Of a DNA stretch of 64,000 bases, positions 16,016-23,869 are shown in pieces. The DNA comes from an uncultured Nocardioides sp. (GTDB lineage Bacteria > Actinomycetota > Actinomycetes > Propionibacteriales > Nocardioidaceae): positions 1,426,001-1,490,000 of the forward strand of contig NZ_CANKZF010000001.1 of the NCBI RefSeq assembly GCF_947488515.1. Reading direction: 5' to 3'. Below the pieces are notes generated by a model that was not told the DNA's origin, searched no databases, and saw only the letters and a list, made by a program, of their open reading frames with translations. Position 1 is the stretch's first letter. Each line of letters opens with the position of its first letter. The translations under genes were made by a program, and so were the position numbers.

Positions 16016-16483
16016 TCAGGCGGGCGGCGAGTCCTCGAGGTACTTGGCCTTCCAGTCCTCGATGAGTCCCTCCTCCTCCAGACCGCCGAAGGTGTACGCC
16101 GGTGACAGGAGCGGCAGGACACGCTCGACCCGGATCATGACCACCTCGTTCGCCGGGTAGCCCGGACCATTCAGGTCCAGGAGCCAAGAGTGCACCCACT
16201 CGTAGGCCGGGTCTCCCTCCGACCGGAAGCTCGCGGTTCCCTTGAACCTGTATCCCCTGCGGCGGAACACATCGACCACGTTGATCTCGATTCGAGGGTC
16301 ACGCCGCAGGTTCGCGACCGTGTTGGGCGAGTCGATGTCCATGAAGACCAGGTGCTCGTCGTCGTAGACCCGCAGCGACCCCTTGGGCGACAGGTTCGGG
16401 GAGCCGTCAGCACAGATCGTCGCGGCGAAGCACAGCTTGGCGCTGGAGACGATGTCGCGCATGTCTTGATCGATCGTGGTCAT
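16016..16483 (-). CDS. Pyridoxamine 5'-phosphate oxidase-like FMN-binding protein
   Basis: 155 residues from ATG 16483. A split beta-barrel fold is indicated by LCFAATICADGSPNLSPKGS and LVFMDIDSPNTVANLRRDPR. Most such small proteins bind FMN or F420 and act as flavin-dependent reductases or oxidases; the substrate is unknown. It is 33 nt upstream of the AhpD-like gene, in the same direction. Two palindromes of the IclR type lie in its upstream region. Confidence 0.78.
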   Translation of the reverse strand: MTTIDQDMRDIVSSAKLCFAATICADGSPNLSPKGSLRVYDDEHLVFMDIDSPNTVANLRRDPRIEINVVDVFRRRGYRFKGTASFRSEGDPAYEWVHSWLLDLNGPGYPANEVVMIRVERVLPLLSPAYTFGGLEEEGLIEDWKAKYLEDSPPA

Positions 16484-16529
16484 GAGTGTCCGTCCGTTCC
16501 ATTGAGGTCTTCCACGACAGTGTGCTGAT

Positions 16530-16568
16530 GTCTGTTGTCCAGAACGATGAGATTCTGTCCTGCAGAAG
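16530..16568. promoter_or_regulatory. Paired putative IclR operators
   Basis: Two sites 8 bp apart: GTCTG-N5-CAGAAC at 16530-16545 and ATTCTG-N5-CAGAAG at 16552-16568. They lie between the E2 gene end and the FMN-protein start, and so probably control the FMN-protein/AhpD-like operon. Confidence 0.6.
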
Positions 16569-16573
16569 TGCCC

Positions 16574-17884
16574 TCACGCCAAGATCGTCCAGGGCTCCTC
16601 GAGCATGCCTGTGAGCGTCCGCAGGAACTGGGCCGCCAACGCGCCGTCGATGATCCTGTGGTCCGACGAGAGCGAGAGACGCATCCGGTGCCGGACCACC
16701 ACGTCGTCACCCACCGCGACCGGCTCCCGCACCGTCGCTCCCACAGCCAGGATCGCTCCTTGCGGCGGGTTGATGATCGCCGTGAACTGTTCGACGCCGA
16801 ACATGCCCAGGTTGCTGATGGTGAAGGTCCCGCCCGACATCTGCTCAGGTGTCAGCTTCCGCGCGTTGGCCGACGCCACGAGGCGCTTCGTCTCCAGCCC
16901 GATCTCCGTCACGGTCTTGCGATCCGCATCGTCGATGACGGGGACCACCAGTCCTGTCTGCGACGCCACGGCGACACCGACGTGGACCCGCCTGTGGACC
17001 AGCATCGTGCCCGCGTCGTCCGGTCGGAAGCTTCCGTTGACATGAGGATGGGCGCGCAGGGACAGGGCGCACGCACGGACCAGGATGTCGTTGACGCTCA
17101 CCTTGTCGCGACCGGCGGCCTGCAAGCGCTCGTTGAGCTCCTTCCGCATCTGCACGAGCTCCTCGACGTCGGCGACAGCCGTGACGGCGAAGTGCGGCAC
17201 GTCCCGCGCGCTCTCGCTGAGGCGGTGAGCGATGACCCGGCGAACGGAGTCGAACACCACCTCCTCCGGGTCACGCGGGTCGTGGACCGGCTCGACGTCC
17301 CTCGCCGGCCGTTCGACCGGCACGTCGGATGTCACGGCGACGTCGGGAGCCACAACGTGAGCATCGGCCGCGGAGCTCGTCGCCGCGTCCAGCTGCGCAT
17401 CGGTGCCGATCAGGCTCTGCACGTCGGCGCGGATGATGCGACCTCCCGGACCGGAACCAGCGATGTCGTCCAGCACGAGGCCGTGCTCCCTCGCGAGCCG
17501 ACGAACCAGGGGGGTGGCCAGGAGCCGGTCGGGTCGCCGACCCGCTGCCGCACCCGACTCGGGTGCGGCAGGGGCAGGCCGGTCAGGGGCAGGCCGGTCA
17601 GGGACGGGCTCGTCCGCGGACGGTTCCTCGTGTGCCGGCGCCGTCTCCCCCGGACCCAGGAGCTCGGCGATCACCGTGCCGATGGCCACCCGCTCGCCCT
17701 CCGCGACGAGGACCCTGGACAGGACTCCCGACTCGTACGCCTCGAACTCCATCACCGCCTTGTCGGTCTCGATCTCGACAAGCGTCTCCCCGGCCTCGAC
17801 GGTGTCCCCGGGCCGCTTCAGCCAGGTGAGGACCACGCCCTCCTCCATCGTGTCGGACAGCCGCGGCATGGTGATGTCGATCAT
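16574..17884 (-). CDS. 2-oxoacid dehydrogenase E2 component (dihydrolipoyl acyltransferase)
   Basis: 436 residues. One N-terminal lipoyl domain, with the lipoylated Lys in EIETDKAVMEFEA, is followed by an Ala/Pro/Glu-rich linker, a peripheral-subunit-binding domain (ATPLVRRLAREHGLVLDDIA with GSGPGGRI), and the catalytic acyltransferase domain ending in LSLSSDHRIIDGALAAQFL with the HRxxDG active site. It overlaps the E1 beta stop by 4 nt. The complex converts a 2-oxoacid (pyruvate, acetoin or a branched-chain acid) to acyl-CoA. Pyruvate is attractive because the gentisate pathway yields it. Confidence 0.9.
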   Translation of the reverse strand: MIDITMPRLSDTMEEGVVLTWLKRPGDTVEAGETLVEIETDKAVMEFEAYESGVLSRVLVAEGERVAIGTVIAELLGPGETAPAHEEPSADEPVPDRPAPDRPAPAAPESGAAAGRRPDRLLATPLVRRLAREHGLVLDDIAGSGPGGRIIRADVQSLIGTDAQLDAATSSAADAHVVAPDVAVTSDVPVERPARDVEPVHDPRDPEEVVFDSVRRVIAHRLSESARDVPHFAVTAVADVEELVQMRKELNERLQAAGRDKVSVNDILVRACALSLRAHPHVNGSFRPDDAGTMLVHRRVHVGVAVASQTGLVVPVIDDADRKTVTEIGLETKRLVASANARKLTPEQMSGGTFTISNLGMFGVEQFTAIINPPQGAILAVGATVREPVAVGDDVVVRHRMRLSLSSDHRIIDGALAAQFLRTLTGMLEEPWTILA

Positions 17885-18891
17885 CTCGTCCCCTCAGAGG
17901 TGCGGTGGCCCACCGCTGCGAGCGTGGCCCGGATGGCGTTGACGACGTCCTGGCGAGACGGCAGGGCCGCACTCTCCAGGGGCTTCGAGTAGGGCAGCGG
18001 CACCTCGGCCATGGCGACGCGACGAACCGGCGCGTCCAGGTAGTCGAAGGCCCCGTCCGAGATCGTGGCGGCGACTTCCGCGCCGATGCCGTAGGTCAGC
18101 CAGTCGTCCTCCAGCATCACTGCCGCATGGGTCTTCTTCACCGATTCCACGACGGTCTCCCGGTCCAACGGGCGGAGGCTGCACAAGTCGATCACCTCGA
18201 TGTCGAGCCCGTCGCTCTCCGCCAGCTCCTCGGCGACCTCGAGGGCGACCACGGCCATGCGGGAGTAGCCGATCAAGGTCAGATCGCGTCCGGGGCGAGT
18301 GACCTTCGCCTTGCCGATCGTGGCGGCGGGGAGGTCGTCAGGTACGTCCCCCTTGGTGTTGTACAGAGCCAGGTTCTCCAGGAAGAGGACCGGATCGTCG
18401 TCCTTGATCGCGGCGAGCAGGAGCGCTCGCGCATCGGCGGGGGTCGAGGGTGCGACCACCTTGAGGCCTGGGACGAAGGCGTAGTAGAGCTCGATGTTCT
18501 GCGAGTGCGACGCCCCCAGCTGCTGCCCTCCCCCACCGGGCGTGCGGATCACCATCGGCACACTCATCTGGCCGCCGAACATGCCGTGGATCTTGGCCGC
18601 GTGGTTGACGATCTGGTCCAGGGCCAGGAGCGAGAAGTTGATCGTCATGATCTCGACGACAGGCCGGAGCCCCAGCATGGCGGCCCCGATGGCGGCGCCG
18701 GTGAAGCCCTCCTCCGCAATGGGAGTGTCCCGCACCCGTCGAGGGCCGAACTCCTCCAGCAGGCCAGCCGTGATCTTGTACGAGCCCTCGAAGACGCCGA
18801 TCTCCTCACCCATCAGCATGACGTCCTCATCGCGCAACAGCTCGGAGCGCAACGTCTGTCGGAGCGCTTCGCGGTACGTCAGCTCGGTCAT
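17881..18891 (-). CDS. 2-oxoacid dehydrogenase E1 component, beta subunit
   Basis: 336 residues. Typical E1 beta sequence: TYREALRQTLRSELLRDEDV, MGEEIGVFEGSYKITAGLL, FGPRRVRDTPIAEEGFTGAA and RTPGGGGQQLGASHSQNIE, with the C-terminal swivel domain from about residue 205. It pairs with the alpha subunit to hold thiamine diphosphate. It overlaps both neighbours by ATGA, so the three genes form a tight operon. Confidence 0.9.
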   Translation of the reverse strand: MTELTYREALRQTLRSELLRDEDVMLMGEEIGVFEGSYKITAGLLEEFGPRRVRDTPIAEEGFTGAAIGAAMLGLRPVVEIMTINFSLLALDQIVNHAAKIHGMFGGQMSVPMVIRTPGGGGQQLGASHSQNIELYYAFVPGLKVVAPSTPADARALLLAAIKDDDPVLFLENLALYNTKGDVPDDLPAATIGKAKVTRPGRDLTLIGYSRMAVVALEVAEELAESDGLDIEVIDLCSLRPLDRETVVESVKKTHAAVMLEDDWLTYGIGAEVAATISDGAFDYLDAPVRRVAMAEVPLPYSKPLESAALPSRQDVVNAIRATLAAVGHRTSEGTR

Positions 18892-20036
18892 GCCGCACCC
18901 CCGACGATCGGCGCTGCGGGGTAGAGAGCGTCACCGGGCAGGCGCCGCGAGTCGTTCGGAACCGGGCTGGCGTAGGTGTAGTCGAACAGGGTGCTCGTGT
19001 CGGGGAACTCGCTGGCCGCGGCGAACGCAGCGACCGCGTCCACCTCCCGGAGCACCTCGGCGTCGAGCTGCGCGATGGACTCCGCGTCGTGCACGCCGAT
19101 CGCCGTGAGGTGTTGTGCGTAGGCGCGAACGGGATCGACGCCCTTGAGGCGCGCGGCCTCGTCACCGCTGCGGTACTTGGCCGGGTCCACGACGGAGTGC
19201 CCCTTCAGCCGCTCGGTGACCACTTCCAGCAGGTACGGCCGCCCACCCCGTGCGACGTCGACCGCCGTGGCGGTGGCGGAGGCGACGATGTCGGGGTTCA
19301 TGCCGTCGACGCGCGCCGACTCGATGCGATAGGCGTCGCCGCGGCGGTAGAGGTCGGGGAGGGCAGACGAGTGCGCCACCGGCGTGCCCATCCCGAGCCC
19401 GTTGTTGATGATGACGAAGACGATGGGCAGGTCCCACAGGCTGGCGAGGTTGAGGGATTCGTGGAAGGCACCGATGGCAACCGTCCCGTCGCCCATCGTG
19501 CACATCACGATCTCGTCGGCACCCTTGTACTGCAACGCCAGCGCGGCGCCCGTCGCGATCGGGAGCTGTCCCCCGACGATCCCGTACCCGCCGAGCAACC
19601 GGTGGGAGACGTCGAACATGTGCATCGAGCCGCCCCACCCCTTGGAGACCCCGTCCACGCGTCCGAAGAGCTCCGCCATCACGGCGTTCGGATCGATGCC
19701 CCGAGCCAAGGCGTACCCGTGCTCGCGGTAGTTCGTGAACAGGTAGTCCTCGGGCCGGAGCTCGTCCATGAGCCCTGCGATGGCGGCTTCCTCACCCAGG
19801 TTCAGGTGGCAGTAACCGCCGATCAGCGCCTGCGTGTAGGCGCGCTGGGCGCGTTCCTCGAAGCGCCGGATGAAGAGCATCTGGCGGTAGAAGCGCTGCG
19901 CGCGCTCGCGCTCCACCTCGCTCGGCTGGTTCTCGCCCGGCGGTGTCTCGGTCGGCGGGGTCTCCACCGAAGCCTTCGTCCCCGTGGCCTTGGTCCGGCG
20001 CCTCGTGGGCGTTGAGGACCGCGTCGTTCCTGACAT
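18888..20036 (-). CDS. 2-oxoacid (pyruvate/acetoin-type) dehydrogenase E1 component, alpha subunit
   Basis: 382 residues from ATG 20036, which follows GGGAG. There is a disordered N-terminal tail rich in Thr/Pro (about 45 residues). Then come RFYRQMLFIRRFEERAQRAY, GGSMHMFDVSHRLLGGYGIV, the thiamine-diphosphate motif GDGTVAIGAFHESLNLASLW ending in NN, and the phosphorylation-loop-like GHSVVDPAKYRSGDE. It is first in the operon; a perfect TetR-type palindrome 29 bp upstream should control it. No E3 gene is present, so a housekeeping lipoamide dehydrogenase must serve. Confidence 0.9.
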   Translation of the reverse strand: MSGTTRSSTPTRRRTKATGTKASVETPPTETPPGENQPSEVERERAQRFYRQMLFIRRFEERAQRAYTQALIGGYCHLNLGEEAAIAGLMDELRPEDYLFTNYREHGYALARGIDPNAVMAELFGRVDGVSKGWGGSMHMFDVSHRLLGGYGIVGGQLPIATGAALALQYKGADEIVMCTMGDGTVAIGAFHESLNLASLWDLPIVFVIINNGLGMGTPVAHSSALPDLYRRGDAYRIESARVDGMNPDIVASATATAVDVARGGRPYLLEVVTERLKGHSVVDPAKYRSGDEAARLKGVDPVRAYAQHLTAIGVHDAESIAQLDAEVLREVDAVAAFAAASEFPDTSTLFDYTYASPVPNDSRRLPGDALYPAAPIVGGAA

Positions 20037-20064
20037 CACGTCTCCCGATGGTCGACCGGTGTTC

Positions 20065-20088
20065 TAATGACACTGGACAGTGTCATTA
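20065..20088. promoter_or_regulatory. Perfect TetR-type operator between the E1 alpha gene and tetR
   Basis: A 24-bp perfect inverted repeat: arm TAATGACACT, 4-bp spacer GGAC, arm AGTGTCATTA. It lies in the divergent promoter region and covers an upstream GTG at 20080, making the GTG at 20134 the better tetR start. Confidence 0.8.
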
Positions 20089-20133
20089 CGGATGTTAGTA
20101 CACTCGCATCCCCTCAGGACGCCGGAGCACCAT

Positions 20134-20721
20134 GTGACGATCGACGCCCCGCGCCGCGGCCGGCCCACGGCCCAGCAGCGTGACGAGCGCCGGCGGCGCA
20201 TGCTGGACAGGGCGCTGCCGATGTTCCTGGAGCACGGCTACGACCGCACGACCGTCGAGCAGCTGGCACGGTCAGCCGGCGTGACGAAGAGGACGATCTA
20301 CTCCGACTACGGGGACAAGGCGGGTCTCTTCGTCGCCATGGTGAGCCGGCTCGCCGCCGAGGTCAGCGACGCGTCCGCCTCCGAGAGCGACACGCTCGCG
20401 GGACTGGCCGCGAGGATCGTCTTCCGCACCCACTCCGACGACCTGGTGGGCCTCCACCGACTGGTCATCGCTGAGGCGGAGAGGTTCCCCGACCTGGCAC
20501 GCACCTTCCACGAGCTCGCCGACCAGCGGCACATCGAGCGCCTGGCGCACTACGTGCATGACGAGCCAGGACGGCACTCGGCCGCGGTCGCCGAGGCGCT
20601 GTTCTCCCAGCTCCTCGGCGCAGCCCACAGGCGCAGGCTCCTCGGCGTCACCGACGCGCCGACCATGAGCGAGGCGGTCGACCTGGCCACCGACGCCTTG
20701 GACAAGCTCGGTCTCACCTGA
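20134..20721 (+). CDS. TetR family regulator, probable repressor of the E1/E2 operon
   Basis: 195 residues from GTG 20134, behind CCGGAGC. The HTH is MLDRALPMFLEHGYDRTTVE with LARSAGVTKRTIYSDYGDKA. The C-terminal domain resembles AefR-like TetR_C regions (LHRLVIAEAERFPDLARTFH). It is divergent from the dehydrogenase operon, with a perfect palindrome between. The ligand may be a substrate or acyl-CoA of that complex (inference). Confidence 0.87.
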   Translation: MTIDAPRRGRPTAQQRDERRRRMLDRALPMFLEHGYDRTTVEQLARSAGVTKRTIYSDYGDKAGLFVAMVSRLAAEVSDASASESDTLAGLAARIVFRTHSDDLVGLHRLVIAEAERFPDLARTFHELADQRHIERLAHYVHDEPGRHSAAVAEALFSQLLGAAHRRRLLGVTDAPTMSEAVDLATDALDKLGLT

Positions 20722-20747
20722 TCGCCGATTGATCGGCCGGACCGGCC

Positions 20748-20764
20748 GTTCTGTTCACCAGAAT
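20748..20764. promoter_or_regulatory. Putative IclR operator upstream of the gentisate-pathway operon
   Basis: GTTCTG-N5-CAGAAT, 116 bp upstream of the second MFS transporter. It matches the island motif with a perfect TTCTG/CAGAA core. Confidence 0.6.
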
Positions 20765-20879
20765 TCCCTGTCCCAGCAGATGTGACGCCTTTCACGCTGG
20801 ACGCCACCGGCACGACGGCCCACTGTTGCCAGCATGTCGCTGCTGCGAAACCAGCCGCCATCGAAGCGAGGCAGGACCC

Positions 20880-22322
20880 ATGACCACTTCCCGCACGGAC
20901 CATCCCAGGACCCCCTCGTCGAGCGGCGCCAAGAAGGCGACCCTGGGCGCCCAGGTCGGACTGTTCATCGACATGTTCGACGTCTACCTCCCGATCATCG
21001 CGCTCGCCCCAGCAGCGATGTACTTCCAACCGGAGGGTCTCTCCGAGGGAGAGGGGCGCCTGCTGACATCTGCCGTCTTCGCGGCCACGCTCCTCGGCCG
21101 GCCACTAGGCGCACTGATCTTCGGCCACATCAGTGATCGCCGCGGCCGACGGCGCACGACCATCTTGTCGCTCGTCGGATTCGGGTTGTGCACCCTTGCC
21201 ATCGGCTTCCTGCCTGGTCACCAAGCGGTCGGGATGCTGGGCATCATCCTGCTCATCGTCCTTCGGTTCCTGGACGGCATCTTCCTCGGCGGGCAGTACA
21301 CCGCAGCCACGCCGCTCGCCCTCGAGCACAGCCCCAAGAGCCGTCGCGGCTTCAACGGCGCCCTCATCATGACCGGGTTCCCCTTGGCCTACTGCGCCAT
21401 CGCGCTGCTCACGTTCGGACTCCTGCTGGTGATCCCGTCGGGCACCCTCGAATCGCCGTACACCCAGTGGGGTTGGCGCATCCCGTTCGTCATCGGCGGC
21501 GCCATGGCCCTCGCCTGGGCCTTCTGGTACTCACGACACGTCGAGGAGTCGGACGCCTGGATCGCCAACAAGCCCCAGGAAGGTGACAGCTCACCTGTTG
21601 CGGAGCTCTTCCGCGGCGACAACCTCCGCGGGTTCCTGCAGGTGTTCGTCCTGATGTCGGGCATCTGGCTGGCGTTCAACATGATCGGCGCCATCCTGCC
21701 CACGACGCTCCGGGCCCAGGGCGGACTGAGCGACACCCGGGCAACCATGGTGCTCGTGATCGCCTACGCCACACTCGTTCCGGCCTACCTGGTGGCCGGC
21801 TCGCTCGGGCAGCGGTTCGGCAGGCGCCGCTTCTTCCTGGTCCAGGGCCCGCTGACAGCCGTCCTCGCCCCGTTCCTCTACTGGCTGATCGCCTCGGGCC
21901 GTCTGGACAGCCTTGCGGCCATCACGCTGACCACCGTTGCGCTGGTCGTGGTCGTGGTCTCGGTCTACTCCGTGGCGTCGACCTACATCATCGAGCGGTT
22001 CCACGTCGGAGTGCGGTCGAGCGGCTACGGCCTGGGCTACACGACCGCGGTCATCCTGCCGGCGTTCTACGCCACCTACCTGGCCGGCCTCGAGTCGTGG
22101 ATCCCGTACGAGTTCACGCCACTCGTCCTGATCAGCCTGGGGGGCCTCCTCGTCCTCGTGGGCGCCGCGATTGGCCCCGAGACCAAGCACGTCGATCTCG
22201 GAGCCACCCATTCCGCACGCCAGGACGACGCCAAGCTCCTGGCCGGGTCCATGGTGGGCCTCCCCTACGGCGAGGAACCAGGGACACCTCGCGGTCGGTC
22301 GGCGCCACAGGACCGCCCGTGA
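20880..22322 (+). CDS. MFS transporter, metabolite:H+ symporter type (second copy)
   Basis: 480 residues from ATG 20880, preceded by GAGGCAGGA. It shares the layout of the transporter at 13918-15309: HISDRRGRRRTTILSLVGFG, FLGGQYTAATPLALEHSPKS, SLGQRFGRRRFF and SSGYGLGYTTAVILPAFYA, with 12 predicted helices. It is the first gene of a rightward run continuing into a quinone reductase by GTGA overlap. Two related transporters may serve different hydroxybenzoates or different affinities. Confidence 0.86.
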   Translation: MTTSRTDHPRTPSSSGAKKATLGAQVGLFIDMFDVYLPIIALAPAAMYFQPEGLSEGEGRLLTSAVFAATLLGRPLGALIFGHISDRRGRRRTTILSLVGFGLCTLAIGFLPGHQAVGMLGIILLIVLRFLDGIFLGGQYTAATPLALEHSPKSRRGFNGALIMTGFPLAYCAIALLTFGLLLVIPSGTLESPYTQWGWRIPFVIGGAMALAWAFWYSRHVEESDAWIANKPQEGDSSPVAELFRGDNLRGFLQVFVLMSGIWLAFNMIGAILPTTLRAQGGLSDTRATMVLVIAYATLVPAYLVAGSLGQRFGRRRFFLVQGPLTAVLAPFLYWLIASGRLDSLAAITLTTVALVVVVVSVYSVASTYIIERFHVGVRSSGYGLGYTTAVILPAFYATYLAGLESWIPYEFTPLVLISLGGLLVLVGAAIGPETKHVDLGATHSARQDDAKLLAGSMVGLPYGEEPGTPRGRSAPQDRP

Positions 22323-23308
22323 CGTACAGCGCCAGCATGGTGGCGGCCTTCGTCCGCAAGACGGGCCCGGCCTCCGAGATACAGGTCGGGAACGTGCCGA
22401 CGCCGACGGTGGGACCAGCGGACGTCCTCATCCGCATGGCGGCCACAGCGGTCAACCACGTCGACCTCTTCGTCAGGTCGGGGGCCTATCCCACCGCCCT
22501 GCCACTCCCCTTCGTCATAGGACGCGATGTCGTCGGCACCGTCAAGGCCGTGGGCACCGACGTCGACCCGTCCATGGTCGGTCAGCGGGTGTGGAGCAAC
22601 AGCTTGGGTCACGACGGCCGGCAGGGAACGTTCTCCGAGCTCGTCCTGGCGCCAGGCGATCGCGTCTACCCGCTTCCCGGGGGGGTCGACCCAGCGACGG
22701 CCGCAAGCGTGTTGCACCCAGCAGGGACGGCCTACCTCGGTCTGGTCCGCGAGGCGCACCTGAGGAGCGGCGAGACAGTGCTCGTCGCAGGCGCCGGCGG
22801 CGCCGTGGGCAGCGCCGTGGTGCAGATGGCCTGCGCCGCCGGCGCACGCGTCGTGGCCACCGCAGCACCCAAGGACTTCGAGTGGTGCAGCACGTCGGGC
22901 GCGGATGTCGTGCTGGACTACCGCGACCCGGACCTCGCGACCCAGATCGCCATCTCGGCACCGGACGGGGTCGATGTCTGGTGGGACAACAGTGGCCGCA
23001 ACGACCTGGCGCAGGCGCTACCCCTCATGCGCCAGGGCGGCCGCGTGGTGGTGATGGCCGGAATGGGGTCGATGCCGCAGTTCAGGGCCGGCGACCTCTA
23101 CACGCGGGACCTACGCATTCTCGGGTTCGCCATCAGCAACGCCTCCGTCCCGGATCTCGCGCAGGCGGCTCGCGTCATCAACGACCTCCTCTCAGACGAC
23201 CGACTCAGGGTTCGAACAGGCAGTGTCCTGGACCTGAGCAGGGCCCGAGAGGCCCACGAGCTCATGGAGGCAGGCGGTCATGTCGGGCGCGTCGTCGTCA
23301 CCCCCTGA
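22319..23308 (+). CDS. NADPH:quinone reductase-like medium-chain dehydrogenase (zinc-free)
   Basis: 329 residues from GTG 22319, overlapping the transporter stop; ATG 22337 is an alternative. GroES-like N-terminal half: PTVGPADVLIRMAATAVNHV and VIGRDVVGTVKAVGTDV. Rossmann motif VLVAGAGGAVGSAVVQMACA. The Cys cluster of zinc alcohol dehydrogenases is absent, which indicates a QOR-type reductase acting on quinones or activated double bonds. It may protect against quinones formed from gentisate. Confidence 0.85.
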   Translation: MTYSASMVAAFVRKTGPASEIQVGNVPTPTVGPADVLIRMAATAVNHVDLFVRSGAYPTALPLPFVIGRDVVGTVKAVGTDVDPSMVGQRVWSNSLGHDGRQGTFSELVLAPGDRVYPLPGGVDPATAASVLHPAGTAYLGLVREAHLRSGETVLVAGAGGAVGSAVVQMACAAGARVVATAAPKDFEWCSTSGADVVLDYRDPDLATQIAISAPDGVDVWWDNSGRNDLAQALPLMRQGGRVVVMAGMGSMPQFRAGDLYTRDLRILGFAISNASVPDLAQAARVINDLLSDDRLRVRTGSVLDLSRAREAHELMEAGGHVGRVVVTP

Positions 23309-23786
23309 CAGTCCTGCGTGCCGTGACGCCAGGTCGCTCGGCATCGAGGTCTTCGAGCTGGTCGTCACCGACACACAAGCCCTACGAGCCGCCGGCGGGC
23401 TGCTCTCAGAGCTTCGAGGCACGAGCGAGAAGGCAGCCACCACCTTCTTGCGCGAGGCGTCACGGGAGGGATACCACGTCCTTCTCGGGTGGCCGGCACA
23501 CGACCTCGGACCGCAGGCGGCGGTAGGGATGGCCGGGTTCCGGGTCCTCACCACGAGCCGCGGCAAGCTCCTGCTGCTCGAGGACCTGGTCGTCAGCGGA
23601 TCCCACCGGGGCCGCGGGCTCGGCTCAGTGCTCATCGCCCACCTGCGCGAGCTGGCCCAGAGGACGGCCTGCGCCCGCATCGAGCTGGACACCGGCGTGA
23701 CCAACAAGCGGGCGCAGCACTTCTACGCCGGTGAGGGATTCGCCTCCGTTGCCGTCCACATGGCGACCGGCATCGGCCACGCGTGA
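23280..23786 (+). CDS. GNAT family N-acetyltransferase
   Basis: 168 residues. It starts inside the end of the quinone reductase gene (29-nt overlap). The acetyl-CoA loop is seen in LLLLEDLVVSGSHRGRGLGS (motif A, RGRGLG) and the C-terminal TNKRAQHFYAGEGFASV is typical GNAT motif B. The acceptor is unknown. It is followed by operators for the dioxygenase operon, so it ends the transporter transcript. Confidence 0.8.
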   Translation: MSGASSSPPDSPACRDARSLGIEVFELVVTDTQALRAAGGLLSELRGTSEKAATTFLREASREGYHVLLGWPAHDLGPQAAVGMAGFRVLTTSRGKLLLLEDLVVSGSHRGRGLGSVLIAHLRELAQRTACARIELDTGVTNKRAQHFYAGEGFASVAVHMATGIGHA

Positions 23787-23812
23787 CCGCGACGATCGCG
23801 CGACGACTCGAA

Positions 23813-23850
23813 CTTCTGCACAGCAGAATTGTGCGTTCTGGCCAGCGAAC
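23813..23850. promoter_or_regulatory. Paired putative IclR operators upstream of gentisate dioxygenase
   Basis: TTCTG-N5-CAGAA at 23814-23828 and GTTCTG-N5-CGAAC at 23835-23850. Two phased half-site pairs just before the coding start fit an IclR activator or repressor. They fall inside the longest open frame, so the dioxygenase probably begins at 23870. Confidence 0.62.
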
Positions 23851-23869
23851 TGCGGTGCACGATGCCTTC

